From Shewanella algicola (GTDB lineage: Bacteria > Pseudomonadota > Gammaproteobacteria > Enterobacterales > Shewanellaceae): a stretch of DNA of 64,000 nt. The position numbers were made by a program, and so were the translations under genes. This document shows positions 38,564 through 48,036 of this stretch, piece after piece. The notes under the pieces are model-generated. The model had not been told where the DNA came from. It searched no databases and saw nothing but the letters and a program-made list of their open reading frames with translations. The stretch covers positions 39,056-103,055 of the forward strand of contig NZ_BMQI01000012.1 of NCBI RefSeq assembly GCF_014648035.1. The letters run 5' to 3'. How positions within the stretch are numbered: position 1 is the stretch's first letter; the number at the start of each line of letters is the position of its first letter.

Positions 38564-39733
38564 TTAAGATGATTTAATGGCTGCTACTGCGGCTAAACCT
38601 GCTTTAATATCAGTAACTAAATCTTCAGCATCTTCAATACCGACAGATAATCTCAATAAAGTGTCTTTAATACCAGCCTCTTGGCGTGCTTTAGCATCCA
38701 TTGCTCTGTGGGTCATGGTGGCCGGAACGGCGACTAAACTTTCCACTCCGCCTAAACTTTCAGCAACACTGAATAAAGACAAGGCTTGTAAAAATGCCAC
38801 AACTTCAGCCTCGCCGCCTTTTAACTCAAAACTTAACATAGCGCCAAAGCCTTGTTGTTGTTTTGCCGCGATTTCGTGACCTGGATGGTCTTTTAAACCT
38901 GGGTAATAGACTTTGGCCACTAGGTCGCTAGTGTTAAGTAATTCAACGATTTTTTGTGCATTGCGTTGATGCTCACGGATGCGTACAGCCAGGGTGCGTA
39001 AACCACGCAAGGTTAAATAGCTGTCAAATGCCGAGCCCGTTAGCCCGAGGGTGTTAGACCACCAATGTAATAGTTCGCCTAATTCTGGGTCTTTAGCCAC
39101 CACCGCACCACCTACCACATCACTATGGCCGTTAATGTATTTGGTGGTTGAATGAATCACGATATCAGCACCTAACAATAAAGGTTGCTGTAAAATTGGC
39201 GATAAAAAGGTGTTATCAACCGCCACTAACGCACCGACAGCACGACAAGCACGGCTCACGGCTTCAATATCAACCACGCGCAATAACGGATTAGAGGGTG
39301 TCTCTAACCAAACCATTTTGGGCTTTTGCGCAATGGCTTTTTCAAATGCCTCTGTATCAGTTTGATCGACAACCAATAATTTAAATTGGCCTTTTTTGGC
39401 TAAATTGGTAAATAAACGATAACTGCCGCCATAACAATCATGCGGTACAACCAATAAATCATCTGGCCCAAGTAAGCTGGTCGCCAATGTAATGGCTGCC
39501 ATACCCGTGCATGTCACCACACCCGTTGCACCTTGTTCTAGCTGAGCCAGCGCGTCACCTAAAATGTTACGTGTAGGATTACCCGAGCGGCTATAGTCAA
39601 ATTCACGCGGGTTTTTATGGCCGTCAAATGAATAGTTGGTCGATAAATAAATCGGTGGTACCACTGCCCCGTGTTGTGTGTCTGATTCAATACCTTGGCG
39701 AACGGCCAATGTGGCGCTTTGATGCTTAGTCAT
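38564..39733 (-). CDS. metB: Cystathionine gamma-synthase
   Basis: A PLP enzyme that joins O-succinylhomoserine and cysteine to form cystathionine. The PLP lysine is in HSTTKYINGHSDVVGG (about residue 196), and SGNPTRNILGDALAQLEQGA marks the Cys/Met-metabolism family; 389 residues is typical. MetB is favoured over a lyase by the metBL linkage and the MetJ boxes. AGGAG is five bases before the ATG. It is divergent from metJ. Confidence 0.94.
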   Translation of the reverse strand: MTKHQSATLAVRQGIESDTQHGAVVPPIYLSTNYSFDGHKNPREFDYSRSGNPTRNILGDALAQLEQGATGVVTCTGMAAITLATSLLGPDDLLVVPHDCYGGSYRLFTNLAKKGQFKLLVVDQTDTEAFEKAIAQKPKMVWLETPSNPLLRVVDIEAVSRACRAVGALVAVDNTFLSPILQQPLLLGADIVIHSTTKYINGHSDVVGGAVVAKDPELGELLHWWSNTLGLTGSAFDSYLTLRGLRTLAVRIREHQRNAQKIVELLNTSDLVAKVYYPGLKDHPGHEIAAKQQQGFGAMLSFELKGGEAEVVAFLQALSLFSVAESLGGVESLVAVPATMTHRAMDAKARQEAGIKDTLLRLSVGIEDAEDLVTDIKAGLAAVAAIKSS

Positions 39734-39767
39734 AATGACTCCTAAAAAATTTCACAAACACACAAAG

Positions 39768-39783
39768 AGATGTCTAGACGTCC
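39768..39783. promoter_or_regulatory. MetJ operator, metB-proximal
   Basis: Two adjacent met boxes, AGATGTCT and AGACGTCC, each match AGACGTCT at 7 of 8 positions, 35-50 bp upstream of the metB start. Confidence 0.85.
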
Positions 39784-39821
39784 AAATTTACCTAAGACAC
39801 TGGCATTCGTCAACCAATATC

Positions 39822-39837
39822 AGCCGTTTAGACGTCT
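39822..39837. promoter_or_regulatory. MetJ operator, second pair between metB and metJ
   Basis: AGCCGTTT (6 of 8) and AGACGTCT (8 of 8) lie side by side. The same AGCCGTTT half occurs at the metF operator. It probably controls both divergent genes. Confidence 0.85.
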
Positions 39838-39944
39838 ACACATAAAGAAATCTATTTGCATTCATCACTAAATAGTAGCAATAATTTGACTAGAGATTGT
39901 AAGGGGTTAAAATCTGCCCCGTATTTATCGTTAAGGGTAAGTTA

Positions 39945-40259
39945 ATGACTGAGTGGAATGGCGAATATATTAGCCCATATGCCGAGCATGGCAAAAAAAA
40001 TGAACAAGTAAAAAAGATTACGGTTTCTATCCCTTTAAAAGTATTAAAAGTATTAACCGATGAGCGAACTCGTCGTCAGATAAACAATCTGCGACATGCA
40101 ACTAACAGTGAACTGCTATGCGAAGCTTTTTTGCATGCATATACAGGACAACCATTACCTAATGACGGCGACTTATCAAAAGATGAGCCTGACAGCATTC
40201 CAAGTGAAGCGAAAAAGTTAATGGATGAAATGGGTATCGAGTGGGAAGACATGGAATAA
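39945..40259 (+). CDS. metJ: Methionine repressor MetJ
   Basis: A 104-residue ribbon-helix-helix repressor that binds met boxes with S-adenosylmethionine as corepressor. [20 protein letters not shown] forms the DNA-contacting strand and first helix, and [20 protein letters not shown] is the family core. It is divergent from metB across an operator region with four met boxes, so autoregulation is likely. Confidence 0.97.
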   Translation: MTEWNGEYISPYAEHGKKNEQVKKITVSIPLKVLKVLTDERTRRQINNLRHATNSELLCEAFLHAYTGQPLPNDGDLSKDEPDSIPSEAKKLMDEMGIEWEDME

Positions 40260-40328
40260 CTCACTGGCTTAATCAATAGACTTTGAAACGACCCTTTTAA
40301 GAAGTCGTGATGTTTTTATAGAGAACTT

Positions 40329-41069
40329 ATGATGTCATTTATCGAACCATCTACTTTGATACTGGCATCAGTTATCGTGTTTTTTGGCGCGCTAACCCAA
40401 AGCTTAATTGGTTTTGGGTTAGCCGTTGTTGCCAGCCCCCTTCTGTATATCGTTAGCCCCCAACTTGTACCTGTTCCTATTGTGGTGATGGGTTTTGTTA
40501 TTTCAGCCATGACATTGTTTAGAGAACGCGGTCATCTGCAATTTAATGGTTTGCAATATGCCTTACTCGGGCGGATCCCTGGTGGTTTTGTGGGTGCGGG
40601 GTTATTAGTGTTTGCCCCGCAAGCCGTACTTGGATTGATAATTGCGGCGATTGTATATATTGCAGTTATCCTCAGCGTCTACAAAATTACTGCTCCCATC
40701 AACCGCATCAGCTTATTTATTGCCGGAATATTTTCCGGTATTTTTGGTAATATCGCTGCCATTGGTGGCCCGCCAATGGCCATTTTACTCGCCGGACAAG
40801 ATGTCAATCAATTTAGAGCGGCGTTGTCAGCCTTCTTTTTAATTAGTTCACTGATTGCTTTAGCTATTTTGGCTATTTTCGGCTTGGTTGAACCACAACA
40901 CCTATGGTTATCACTGATGCTAATCCCGTCGATTGTTGGCGGCTACCTTGTGTCAGGTTTGTTAATTAATCATATTGATAAAGATAAAACCCGCATTATC
41001 ACTTTAGTGTTATGCAGCGTGAGCGCAACAGTTCTAGTGATAAAATCGCTGATGGCATTAATAAGCTAA
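40329..41069 (+). CDS. TauE/SafE family sulfite/anion exporter
   Basis: A 246-residue inner-membrane protein with about eight helices and the TauE/SafE pattern (FGALTQSLIGFGLAVVASPL near the start, then FSGIFGNIAAIGGPPMAILL near residue 140). Family members export sulfite, sulfoacetate and related anions. The substrate is not certain; neighbours in methionine and tetrathionate metabolism make a sulfur anion plausible. Two ATGs are adjacent at 40329 and 40332. Confidence 0.82.
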   Translation: MMSFIEPSTLILASVIVFFGALTQSLIGFGLAVVASPLLYIVSPQLVPVPIVVMGFVISAMTLFRERGHLQFNGLQYALLGRIPGGFVGAGLLVFAPQAVLGLIIAAIVYIAVILSVYKITAPINRISLFIAGIFSGIFGNIAAIGGPPMAILLAGQDVNQFRAALSAFFLISSLIALAILAIFGLVEPQHLWLSLMLIPSIVGGYLVSGLLINHIDKDKTRIITLVLCSVSATVLVIKSLMALIS

Positions 41070-41172
41070 CCCAAATTCATCTCTTTTTACATTTCAAAAA
41101 ATAGACTCTATCCGGCCTATCAAGCTTTCAGGCCGATTTGCAATAGATCTGAGTCACACAAGTTCATTAGAT

Positions 41173-41253
41173 TTTTTTCAATTAACTTTTTTTCAATTAG
41201 ATTTTTCTCATAGATATGATCTACTTCAAGTTAACACTACCTACTTTTAGGTA
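41173..41253. promoter_or_regulatory. Repeat-rich upstream region of the tetrathionate reductase operon
   Basis: TTTTTTCAATTA occurs twice with a 15-bp period (41173-41184 and 41188-41199). TACCTA-CTTT-TAGGTA (41238-41253) is a 6-bp inverted repeat 73 bp before the first gene. These may be regulator sites. No clear CRP or FNR palindrome was found. Confidence 0.3.
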
Positions 41254-41325
41254 ACATCATTTACAGCAAAGACATAACTCCAAATTGCTAAAGCACTACC
41301 TATAAAAAGCCCATAGAGGATAAAC

Positions 41326-41655
41326 ATGATGAAGACATATACAAAAGTTGGTATCGCAATCGCCATCGCATTATCTTTCGGTAGCCAGGCCATGGCAGCC
41401 GATGGTGGTAACCCGAAAAAAGGTAAACACCTATATAAAAAAGAATGTAAAGCCTGCCACAGTGCCGATAGTGAAGGCCCTGAACTGACTCCAATGGCAA
41501 AAACCATGAGCCAATGGGATCGTTTCTTCTCTCGTGACAAGCACAAAGCCAAACCTGCCGTTTTTGAGGCGCTATCAGAACAAGAATTGAAAGACATTCA
41601 ACAATTTTTGTATGACCACGCAGCCGACTCAGACCAACCAGCCACCTGCGGCTAA
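41326..41655 (+). CDS. Monoheme cytochrome c of the tetrathionate reductase operon
   Basis: A 109-residue periplasmic cytochrome with a signal peptide (cleaved after AMA, about residue 24) and one heme motif, CKACH, at about residues 42-46. A methionine in LTPMAKTMSQW may be the axial ligand. GAGG sits six bases before the ATG. As the first gene of a cytochrome-porin-octaheme cluster it probably shuttles electrons to the reductase. Confidence 0.85.
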   Translation: MMKTYTKVGIAIAIALSFGSQAMAADGGNPKKGKHLYKKECKACHSADSEGPELTPMAKTMSQWDRFFSRDKHKAKPAVFEALSEQELKDIQQFLYDHAADSDQPATCG

Positions 41656-41756
41656 GTCAGTCATGCTGATCGACGTTTCTGAGTAAACGCCAGCATCAGC
41701 CAATAATCAATGTAAAAAAACCATGGGGCTTAGCCTCAGGGGATCTGACAACAAAA

Positions 41757-41787
41757 ATTTGCCAAATTGATGAAATTTTTGGCAAAT
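41757..41787 (+). promoter_or_regulatory. Intercistronic hairpin just before the porin ribosome site
   Basis: ATTTGCCAAA / TTTGGCAAAT, a 10-bp perfect stem with an 11-base loop. It ends two bases before the strong GGGGGAG ribosome site of the DUF3373 gene, which is seven bases from the ATG. No T-tract is present, so it may control mRNA processing or translation rather than termination. Confidence 0.5.
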
Positions 41788-41803
41788 CTGGGGGAGAAAA
41801 ACC

Positions 41804-43516
41804 ATGAGAACACTTATCTCAATTCTCGTTGCCAACGCACTCTTTATGAGTGGTGCGAGTTTAGCTGCAGATAGCGATGTCCAAAAAATTGCCGAGTTAG
41901 AAAAACAGCTTGCCGAAATTACAGATGATTTAGATTACTTAAACTCACGAGTAGATAAAACCGAACGTCATAGTGCATTAGACCGAATCGAAATTACCGG
42001 TGACTTTAGAACCAAAATGCATTCATTGCATTATCAAAACGTCACCTGGAACCCAGCAATGAACGTTAACTTTAGCGACTTTGCCAGCAAAGCAATGGCC
42101 GGAGACTTTGGTGACCCAAGCAGCGCAAGCTCGCCTTTAGGGCAAATGATGGCTGCAAACCCTGACTTAGCCACTGCATTTCAAAGCGGCATGCTTCAAG
42201 GCGTAATGCCAATGGTGCTCGCACCAAAAACGCAACAAGATATCGATAATGATATTTTTTATACCACTCGCCTTCGCTTAAACATCAACGCAAAAGTATG
42301 GGACAACGTCAGCTTTGCAGGACGCTTAACCATGTTTAAAAGCTGGGGAGACTCTACCGGCGTTAAAGTTTTTGACTCTTGGAACTCGTTCACCATGGAC
42401 GGTACCAGCAGCGGCAGCACCAGTGGTGACGAACTCAAAGTTGAGCGCGCCTACTTTAACTGGAAAGACATCAACGGCAGCGGCGCCTACCTTTCGATCG
42501 GTCGTCGTCCATCAACCTACGGCCCACCAAGCCATTACCGTGAAAACGAACTCCGCGGCGGCACCCCATCAGGCCACTTAGTTAACTTTAACTTCGACGG
42601 TGCAACTTTAGGTTACAACCTAAGCGACATCACAGGTATTGAAGGCCAAACCGTTCGCTTTTGTTACGGTCAAGGCTTTGAATCACAATACGGTAACGGT
42701 GAATTATTTGGCGATATCGTCACCAAGGACACTCACCTAGGTGGATTTAACATCGACGTATTGAACGACGGTAACCACTTTGTGCAATTAACGTTATTTG
42801 GTGCTAAAGATGTCAATGATGGGTTTACCGGCACCATGGCATTCCCATCACAATTGGCAGGTATTTTTGCCCCAACCATGTACCAGGATATGCAAAAGTT
42901 TGACAACTTTAACTTTGTCACCAGAGTTCAACCTAGTGATGTGATTGGTGACATGTATTTAGGCGGTTTAGGTTATGCCTATGAATCTGATGAAGACATG
43001 AAGTTTTTTGCTTCTTTAGGTTGGACCCGTGCAGAACCAAGCGGTAATGCAGGTATGTTTGGTGGCATGTTAAGCGATGCAGTATTTGAAGCCGAGCTTA
43101 ACAGCACAGGCACTGAAATCATGATGGTTGCAGCAGAGACAACCGACACCGATACCAAAGACGGTTACGGCGTATATGTTGGGATGCAAATTCCAGCACC
43201 CTACGGCAAGTTTGGCCTTGAATATAACTATGGTTCTAAATACTGGAGCCCGTTCACTCAAGCACAAGATGATCCAATCGGCAGTAAGTTAGCCACTCGC
43301 GGCCATGTTGTCGAGGCGTACTACATCTTTGATATTAACCCAAGAATGTTCATCAAGTTAGCCGGTTTATATTACGACTATGAATACACAGGCAGCGGCT
43401 CACCAGTGGGTGCCCCGCAAAAAGTAGATGACGTAATGGCTGGCACTGCATACTCAATGCTGCCCGTAATCGACACCGCCTACGACCTTAATGCTTCATT
43501 GACTATTAACTTCTAA
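41804..43516 (+). CDS. DUF3373-like outer-membrane beta-barrel protein
   Basis: A 570-residue protein with a signal peptide ending SLAADS, a short coiled-coil (IAELEKQLAEITDDLDYLNS, about 28-47) and a long beta-barrel-like region ending in ASLTINF, a typical terminal strand. It matches DUF3373 in the phrase TRLRLNINAKVWDNVSFAGR. Its place between two secreted cytochromes suggests a porin for tetrathionate or thiosulfate, or a structural partner. No heme motif is present. The role is inferred from context. Confidence 0.78.
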   Translation: MRTLISILVANALFMSGASLAADSDVQKIAELEKQLAEITDDLDYLNSRVDKTERHSALDRIEITGDFRTKMHSLHYQNVTWNPAMNVNFSDFASKAMAGDFGDPSSASSPLGQMMAANPDLATAFQSGMLQGVMPMVLAPKTQQDIDNDIFYTTRLRLNINAKVWDNVSFAGRLTMFKSWGDSTGVKVFDSWNSFTMDGTSSGSTSGDELKVERAYFNWKDINGSGAYLSIGRRPSTYGPPSHYRENELRGGTPSGHLVNFNFDGATLGYNLSDITGIEGQTVRFCYGQGFESQYGNGELFGDIVTKDTHLGGFNIDVLNDGNHFVQLTLFGAKDVNDGFTGTMAFPSQLAGIFAPTMYQDMQKFDNFNFVTRVQPSDVIGDMYLGGLGYAYESDEDMKFFASLGWTRAEPSGNAGMFGGMLSDAVFEAELNSTGTEIMMVAAETTDTDTKDGYGVYVGMQIPAPYGKFGLEYNYGSKYWSPFTQAQDDPIGSKLATRGHVVEAYYIFDINPRMFIKLAGLYYDYEYTGSGSPVGAPQKVDDVMAGTAYSMLPVIDTAYDLNASLTINF

Positions 43517-43560
43517 ACTTGGTCCCCCTGAGTGCAAACTCAGGGGTAAGGACACCGATA

Positions 43561-44955
43561 ATGAGAATATTAACCTCAATGGCGGTATTACTGTTGTTAA
43601 GCAGTAGCGCACAAGCCGCCTTTAATCACAAAGAAGTGTTGCAAGGGCCATTTGAAAATGGCCCAGAAGTCACCACTCAATGCTTAACCTGCCATAAAGA
43701 ACACGCTGAAGACTTTATGAAATCATCCCACTGGACATGGGAGCTAGAACAAGAATTACCCGGCCGTACCGTTAAGCGTGGTAAAAAGAACAGTATTAAT
43801 AACTTTTGTGTGTCGATATCGGGTAACGAGCCACGCTGTACCAGTTGTCATGCAGGCTACGGCTGGAAAGACTCAAACTTTGACTTTAGCGACATGACCA
43901 AAGTGGACTGCCTAGTGTGCCACGACACCACAGGGACATATGTTAAAGATCCAGGTGGCGCGGGTGAAGTATTTGGAAAGGTCAACTTGCTCAGAGTGGC
44001 ACAAAATGTTGGCAGCCCTGTACGCGACAACTGCGGCAGTTGCCACTTTTACGGCGGCGGCGGTGATGCGGTTAAACATGGCGACTTAGACTCGTCAATG
44101 TCTTATCCAGATCGTGAAACCGATGTACACATGGACACCGACGGCAATGACTTTCAGTGCCAAGATTGTCACGTGACCGAAAAGCATCAAATTAGTGGTA
44201 ATGCCATGGGTGTATCACCAGGAGGCGAAACCAAAATTGGTTGTGTAAATTGTCATGATGGCGCGCCGCATCAAAACAAAAAACTCAACACCCATACCGC
44301 CACAGTGGCATGTCAAACGTGTCATATCCCATCATTTGCTAAAGTTGAACCGACCAAAATACATTGGGACTGGTCAGCAGCAGGTCAAGATCTTGAAGAC
44401 ACTATTGATGAAAATGGCAAGCACACCTTTAACAAAAAGAAAGGCAGCTTTGTATGGCAAAAAGATGTTCCACCACAATACGCCTGGTTTAATGGCAGTG
44501 CTGACGCCTACATGGCAGGCGATAAAATTGACCCAAGTAAAACGGTAAAACTAGCTTACCCATTAGGCGATATTAACGACCCTAAAGCCAAGATTTATCC
44601 TTTTAAAGTGCACACTGGTAAGCAAATTTACGACTCTGAGTTGAATATTTTACTGACACCAAAAACTTACGGTGAAGGTGGATATTGGGATAAATTTGAC
44701 TGGGACCTAGCCGCCAGATTAGGGATGGAAGCCAACCCAACTATGGTAGAAAAAGGCCTTAAATACAGTGGAAAACATGGCTTTGTTGCGACTGAAATGT
44801 GGTGGCGTATCAACCATATGGTTACGCCAAAAGACAAAGCATTACAATGTAATGACTGTCATAACAAAGGCGAGCGCCTAGACTGGAAAGCCCTAGGTTA
44901 CGATGGCGACCCCATGAAAAATCGCAAAGGGGTGAAACACGCTACAGCAGAGTAA
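43561..44955 (+). CDS. otr: Octaheme tetrathionate reductase (Otr)
   Basis: A 464-residue periplasmic octaheme cytochrome c. Eight CxxCH motifs are visible in order: CLTCH, CTSCH, CLVCH, CGSCH, CQDCH, CVNCH, CQTCH and CNDCH. The ATG at 43561 is preferred (AAGGA eight bases upstream), followed by a signal peptide ending AQA; an upstream frame from 43519 is not needed. The family reduces tetrathionate and, in vitro, nitrite and hydroxylamine. Spacing and neighbours match the Shewanella Otr locus. A terminator follows. Confidence 0.92.
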   Translation: MRILTSMAVLLLLSSSAQAAFNHKEVLQGPFENGPEVTTQCLTCHKEHAEDFMKSSHWTWELEQELPGRTVKRGKKNSINNFCVSISGNEPRCTSCHAGYGWKDSNFDFSDMTKVDCLVCHDTTGTYVKDPGGAGEVFGKVNLLRVAQNVGSPVRDNCGSCHFYGGGGDAVKHGDLDSSMSYPDRETDVHMDTDGNDFQCQDCHVTEKHQISGNAMGVSPGGETKIGCVNCHDGAPHQNKKLNTHTATVACQTCHIPSFAKVEPTKIHWDWSAAGQDLEDTIDENGKHTFNKKKGSFVWQKDVPPQYAWFNGSADAYMAGDKIDPSKTVKLAYPLGDINDPKAKIYPFKVHTGKQIYDSELNILLTPKTYGEGGYWDKFDWDLAARLGMEANPTMVEKGLKYSGKHGFVATEMWWRINHMVTPKDKALQCNDCHNKGERLDWKALGYDGDPMKNRKGVKHATAE

Positions 44956-44982
44956 CTGATAAAATAGCAATTATTAGAAACC

Positions 44983-45016
44983 AAACCGCCATCGACTTAT
45001 AGATGGCGGTTTTTTG
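44983..45016 (+). terminator. Terminator of the otr operon
   Basis: AAACCGCCATC / GATGGCGGTTT with an eight-base loop, followed by TTTTG. Confidence 0.88.
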
Positions 45017-45030
45017 TACATACACAACTT

Positions 45031-46005
45031 TTAACTCATGGCCAGTAAATCTAATCCCTGGCACTCAACATCTTGTTCAATACCTGATATCGGATCGCAA
45101 AACCGCAAACGTTTAGCCAATAACTGTAATGGTTTATCATAATTATCAGGGCCTTTAGGCTGTAAAACCGGATAAAAACGGTCATGTAATATCGGCATAC
45201 CTAAACTTTGCATATGCACACGCAATTGGTGAGTTTTACCGGTAATAGGGCTTAATTCAAACAAGCCGACACCATTATTTACCGCCACTAGACTGATCTC
45301 AGAATGACTATTTGCCTCGCCCTCTACCACTTGCATGGTAAAGCTAGGATTGGCCGCCACAATACGATTTTTAACAGTCCAATGTAGCGGTAACTCACAG
45401 GTGTTGTTGGCTAATTGTGCTAATAAATCTGGGGTAACCTTGGCGATAGCTTGATAGTCTTTAGTAATCTTGTCGTCTAAAAACAGCTGGTGATAGGCAT
45501 GACGAGTGTGCGGGTTTAGTGTCATTAACATCACCCCAGCAGTATCTTTATCAAGCCGATGGGCGGGCGCAACGGTATCGATTTGTGTGGCAATGCGTAA
45601 TCGATGCACAAGGCATTCGTTAACGAAATTACCGCCAGGGGTCACCGGCAAAAAATGCGGTTTGTAGACAATAATCGTGTCATTGTCTTGATGGAGTATC
45701 TGCTCATTAAACGGCACTTTGGTTTCAGCCTGCACCTCACGATAGTAATACACGCGCGCGGTGGCTTGGTAAGCGGTATCAGCGTTAATCAGTTCGCCGT
45801 TTTGCCAATGCACTTTGCCATCGTTAATCCGTTGCTGCCAAACACTTGCATCGATTTGCTTAAAATGATCAACCAAAAACGCCAATACAGTCGGGTATGA
45901 CTTACCTACTAATTCGCTGTCTCGGGGTAGCACAATATAAGAAGGCTGCGCCGCAATGGCAGAGGTGGTATGTGAGGCAAGGTTGTTTGCGGTTAAATTT
46001 GGCAT
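45031..46005 (-). CDS. RluA-family RNA pseudouridine synthase
   Basis: A 324-residue pseudouridine synthase. HRLDKDTAGVMLMTLN (about residue 150) is the catalytic motif with the nucleophilic Asp, and SPITGKTHQLRVHMQSLGMP is the conserved C-terminal block. An S4-like N-terminal domain may be present (WQQRINDGKVHWQNGELI). The rRNA or tRNA target cannot be read from the motifs alone. It is convergent with otr. Confidence 0.9.
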   Translation of the reverse strand: MPNLTANNLASHTTSAIAAQPSYIVLPRDSELVGKSYPTVLAFLVDHFKQIDASVWQQRINDGKVHWQNGELINADTAYQATARVYYYREVQAETKVPFNEQILHQDNDTIIVYKPHFLPVTPGGNFVNECLVHRLRIATQIDTVAPAHRLDKDTAGVMLMTLNPHTRHAYHQLFLDDKITKDYQAIAKVTPDLLAQLANNTCELPLHWTVKNRIVAANPSFTMQVVEGEANSHSEISLVAVNNGVGLFELSPITGKTHQLRVHMQSLGMPILHDRFYPVLQPKGPDNYDKPLQLLAKRLRFCDPISGIEQDVECQGLDLLAMS

Positions 46006-46080
46006 AAAATAGGCTATACATAAAACATAGAGAAAGGTTAATCACGCTATGTTATCAGTGTATCGCCCATGATGCACAGC

Positions 46081-46659
46081 TTACACATCGACATGGGACT
46101 TAAGCAGCTGCAACACAAAATCCATAGTTTTATGGCAATTGGGTTGTTCAACGAGCACTAACTTATCGCGATTATACATAGGTAACACTTCAAGCCAGCG
46201 CTGGCTTACCCACGTGGCATCTTCTAAATGCACCTGCGAATACAGGTCAAGTAAGTCAGGATTCACCTGATAAAACTGCTCTAGCGCCGCGCTGATAATC
46301 TCAAACTCGCCCGCTATCGGTTCTTGAATCCAATTTTGGCAAGGTAATGCTCGGGCAATCCAGCTACCGTCACGTTGTTGTGCTGCCGATAAGATTTTAA
46401 CCCGTTGCGAACCTTCAATGACGATACTTAAGGTGTTGTCGGCCAATTGATTAAAATCGATGATGTTACAACGCGTTGCTGTTATGTAGCACGGCAAATC
46501 ACTGCCCGCTTTTTGTGCGGCAAAGGCTAGTTGGTAATGGCCTTTCAACACTTCAGCGATCATGCGCAGCTCGCAAGGTGACGCGATACGAATTTCGAGT
46601 CTGCCACCCGGCAATAACACTGCATCTTGAATTAATAACGCCATTTCTTGTGTTTTCAT
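46081..46659 (-). CDS. LON-domain (N-terminal substrate-binding) protein
   Basis: A 192-residue protein that resembles only the N-terminal LON substrate-binding domain; the ATPase and protease parts are absent. The ATG at 46659 is chosen because GGAGG lies five bases upstream and MALLIQDAVLLPGGRLEIRI is the usual domain start; the longer frame to 46779 adds residues unlike the family. Such stand-alone proteins have unknown roles. Confidence 0.85.
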   Translation of the reverse strand: MKTQEMALLIQDAVLLPGGRLEIRIASPCELRMIAEVLKGHYQLAFAAQKAGSDLPCYITATRCNIIDFNQLADNTLSIVIEGSQRVKILSAAQQRDGSWIARALPCQNWIQEPIAGEFEIISAALEQFYQVNPDLLDLYSQVHLEDATWVSQRWLEVLPMYNRDKLVLVEQPNCHKTMDFVLQLLKSHVDV

Positions 46660-46876
46660 AACCGCCTCCCACACCAAAGGTGAAGTTACTGAACCAAAAT
46701 CAAAGCCAGTATAATCAAGTGTAGCAGTGGTCAATTTTTCAACAACATAAGCACTGTAAATAATGCTTACTAACGACATCGACCACGATTATTTACTACT
46801 TTATGACTTAATAAGACCCGATTTAGTACGGTTATATTTCATACAAACCACAAAAATGAACATATTTTGATCAACG

Positions 46877-47932
46877 CTATAGACGCTCAATGCGATCCAT
46901 AATGTTGCCTTTTACGACAATCTCAGCAAATTCATCAGCTAATATTTGGCTTTGTTGCACGCTTTTTTGCCAATAAGCAATGCGCGTATCGTTATCAAGG
47001 TGTTTAAAGTCTTCCCTGTCTGGAATTTTAGCAAACGGTAAACTGGCAATAAATTGCTTACTCGGTGCCAAAATCAGTCCATTGTGGTAGTTCGCCTTGG
47101 CTTTACGCCACAATAATGACTTATCAAACCAACCCGGACTCATGTATGGATAAAAATGTGGGTATAAACTTAAACCTGTTGCTGCTGGCAGCGGCATATC
47201 AAAATGGTAATCAGTAATCCCCCCATCGTAATAATGACCTTTAGGCGATCCTTGCAGATCTTTAACGGGATCGAGCAATAAAGGGATCGATCCCGTGGCT
47301 AATAATCCATGACGTATATTATTTTCAGTCAGCTCAACCTGTTTTGTCGGTAAGTCTTTTAAGCGTCGAAACGGTGATGCGTCGTCTTTATGACTTAAAA
47401 TCACTCGCTCAAAATGCCAGCCTAAGCTTTTGCGGTTAACAATATTACTCACCGCCGCCATCGACAAGCCCACCATTAAGCCAAATTTGGCATGAATGCG
47501 GTTTAAATGACGAGCACGACACGCCACCATATGATGACGAATGAGTGGGTTAGCAAGAATATCTGCGCCTTGTTGCTCACCCAAAATACCGTCAACAATG
47601 TTAAGCACTTGCGCGCTCACTTGCTCACGATTTGGCTTTTGCTCGTAACGCTGATGAATATAAAAATGTTCAAAGCGTTCATAGGCGGCTAACGGGTTTT
47701 GTTGTGCCATACAGGCTAAACGCCAAGCGCCAGATGAGGCTCCCATGGTATAAAGTGGGTCTTGGCGCTCTTTAAAAAATTCACTGAATAAGTACTTATC
47801 CAACCCTGCTACAGCTATCCATTTGGGCCCACCAGATGCAGCAAACAATTGTGTAAATAATGATTGTTCTAAGCCATTCGCTTCTATTTGTTCATAAGCG
47901 GTTGGTCCAGCAAGTAAACGTAATGCAGGCAA
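46877..47932 (-). CDS. Patatin-like phospholipase
   Basis: A 351-residue protein. The nucleophile elbow GASSG is at residues 64-68 (Ser66), the oxyanion loop SGGPKW at 33-38, and the catalytic Asp is in YYDGGITDYH (about 238). It probably hydrolyses phospholipids or other acyl esters. The start is TTG at 47932: AAGGA lies seven bases upstream, and no ATG fits before the conserved region. No signal peptide is seen. Confidence 0.85.
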   Translation of the reverse strand: MPALRLLAGPTAYEQIEANGLEQSLFTQLFAASGGPKWIAVAGLDKYLFSEFFKERQDPLYTMGASSGAWRLACMAQQNPLAAYERFEHFYIHQRYEQKPNREQVSAQVLNIVDGILGEQQGADILANPLIRHHMVACRARHLNRIHAKFGLMVGLSMAAVSNIVNRKSLGWHFERVILSHKDDASPFRRLKDLPTKQVELTENNIRHGLLATGSIPLLLDPVKDLQGSPKGHYYDGGITDYHFDMPLPAATGLSLYPHFYPYMSPGWFDKSLLWRKAKANYHNGLILAPSKQFIASLPFAKIPDREDFKHLDNDTRIAYWQKSVQQSQILADEFAEIVVKGNIMDRIERL

Positions 47933-48036
47933 TATACAATCCTTCTTAATTTGTAATGCTGATATCTCTTTAAAACTGTAAGCTTTTGCGTTATCGAGCT
48001 ATCATGTTTTTATCGTTTATATCTTACGGAATTTTT

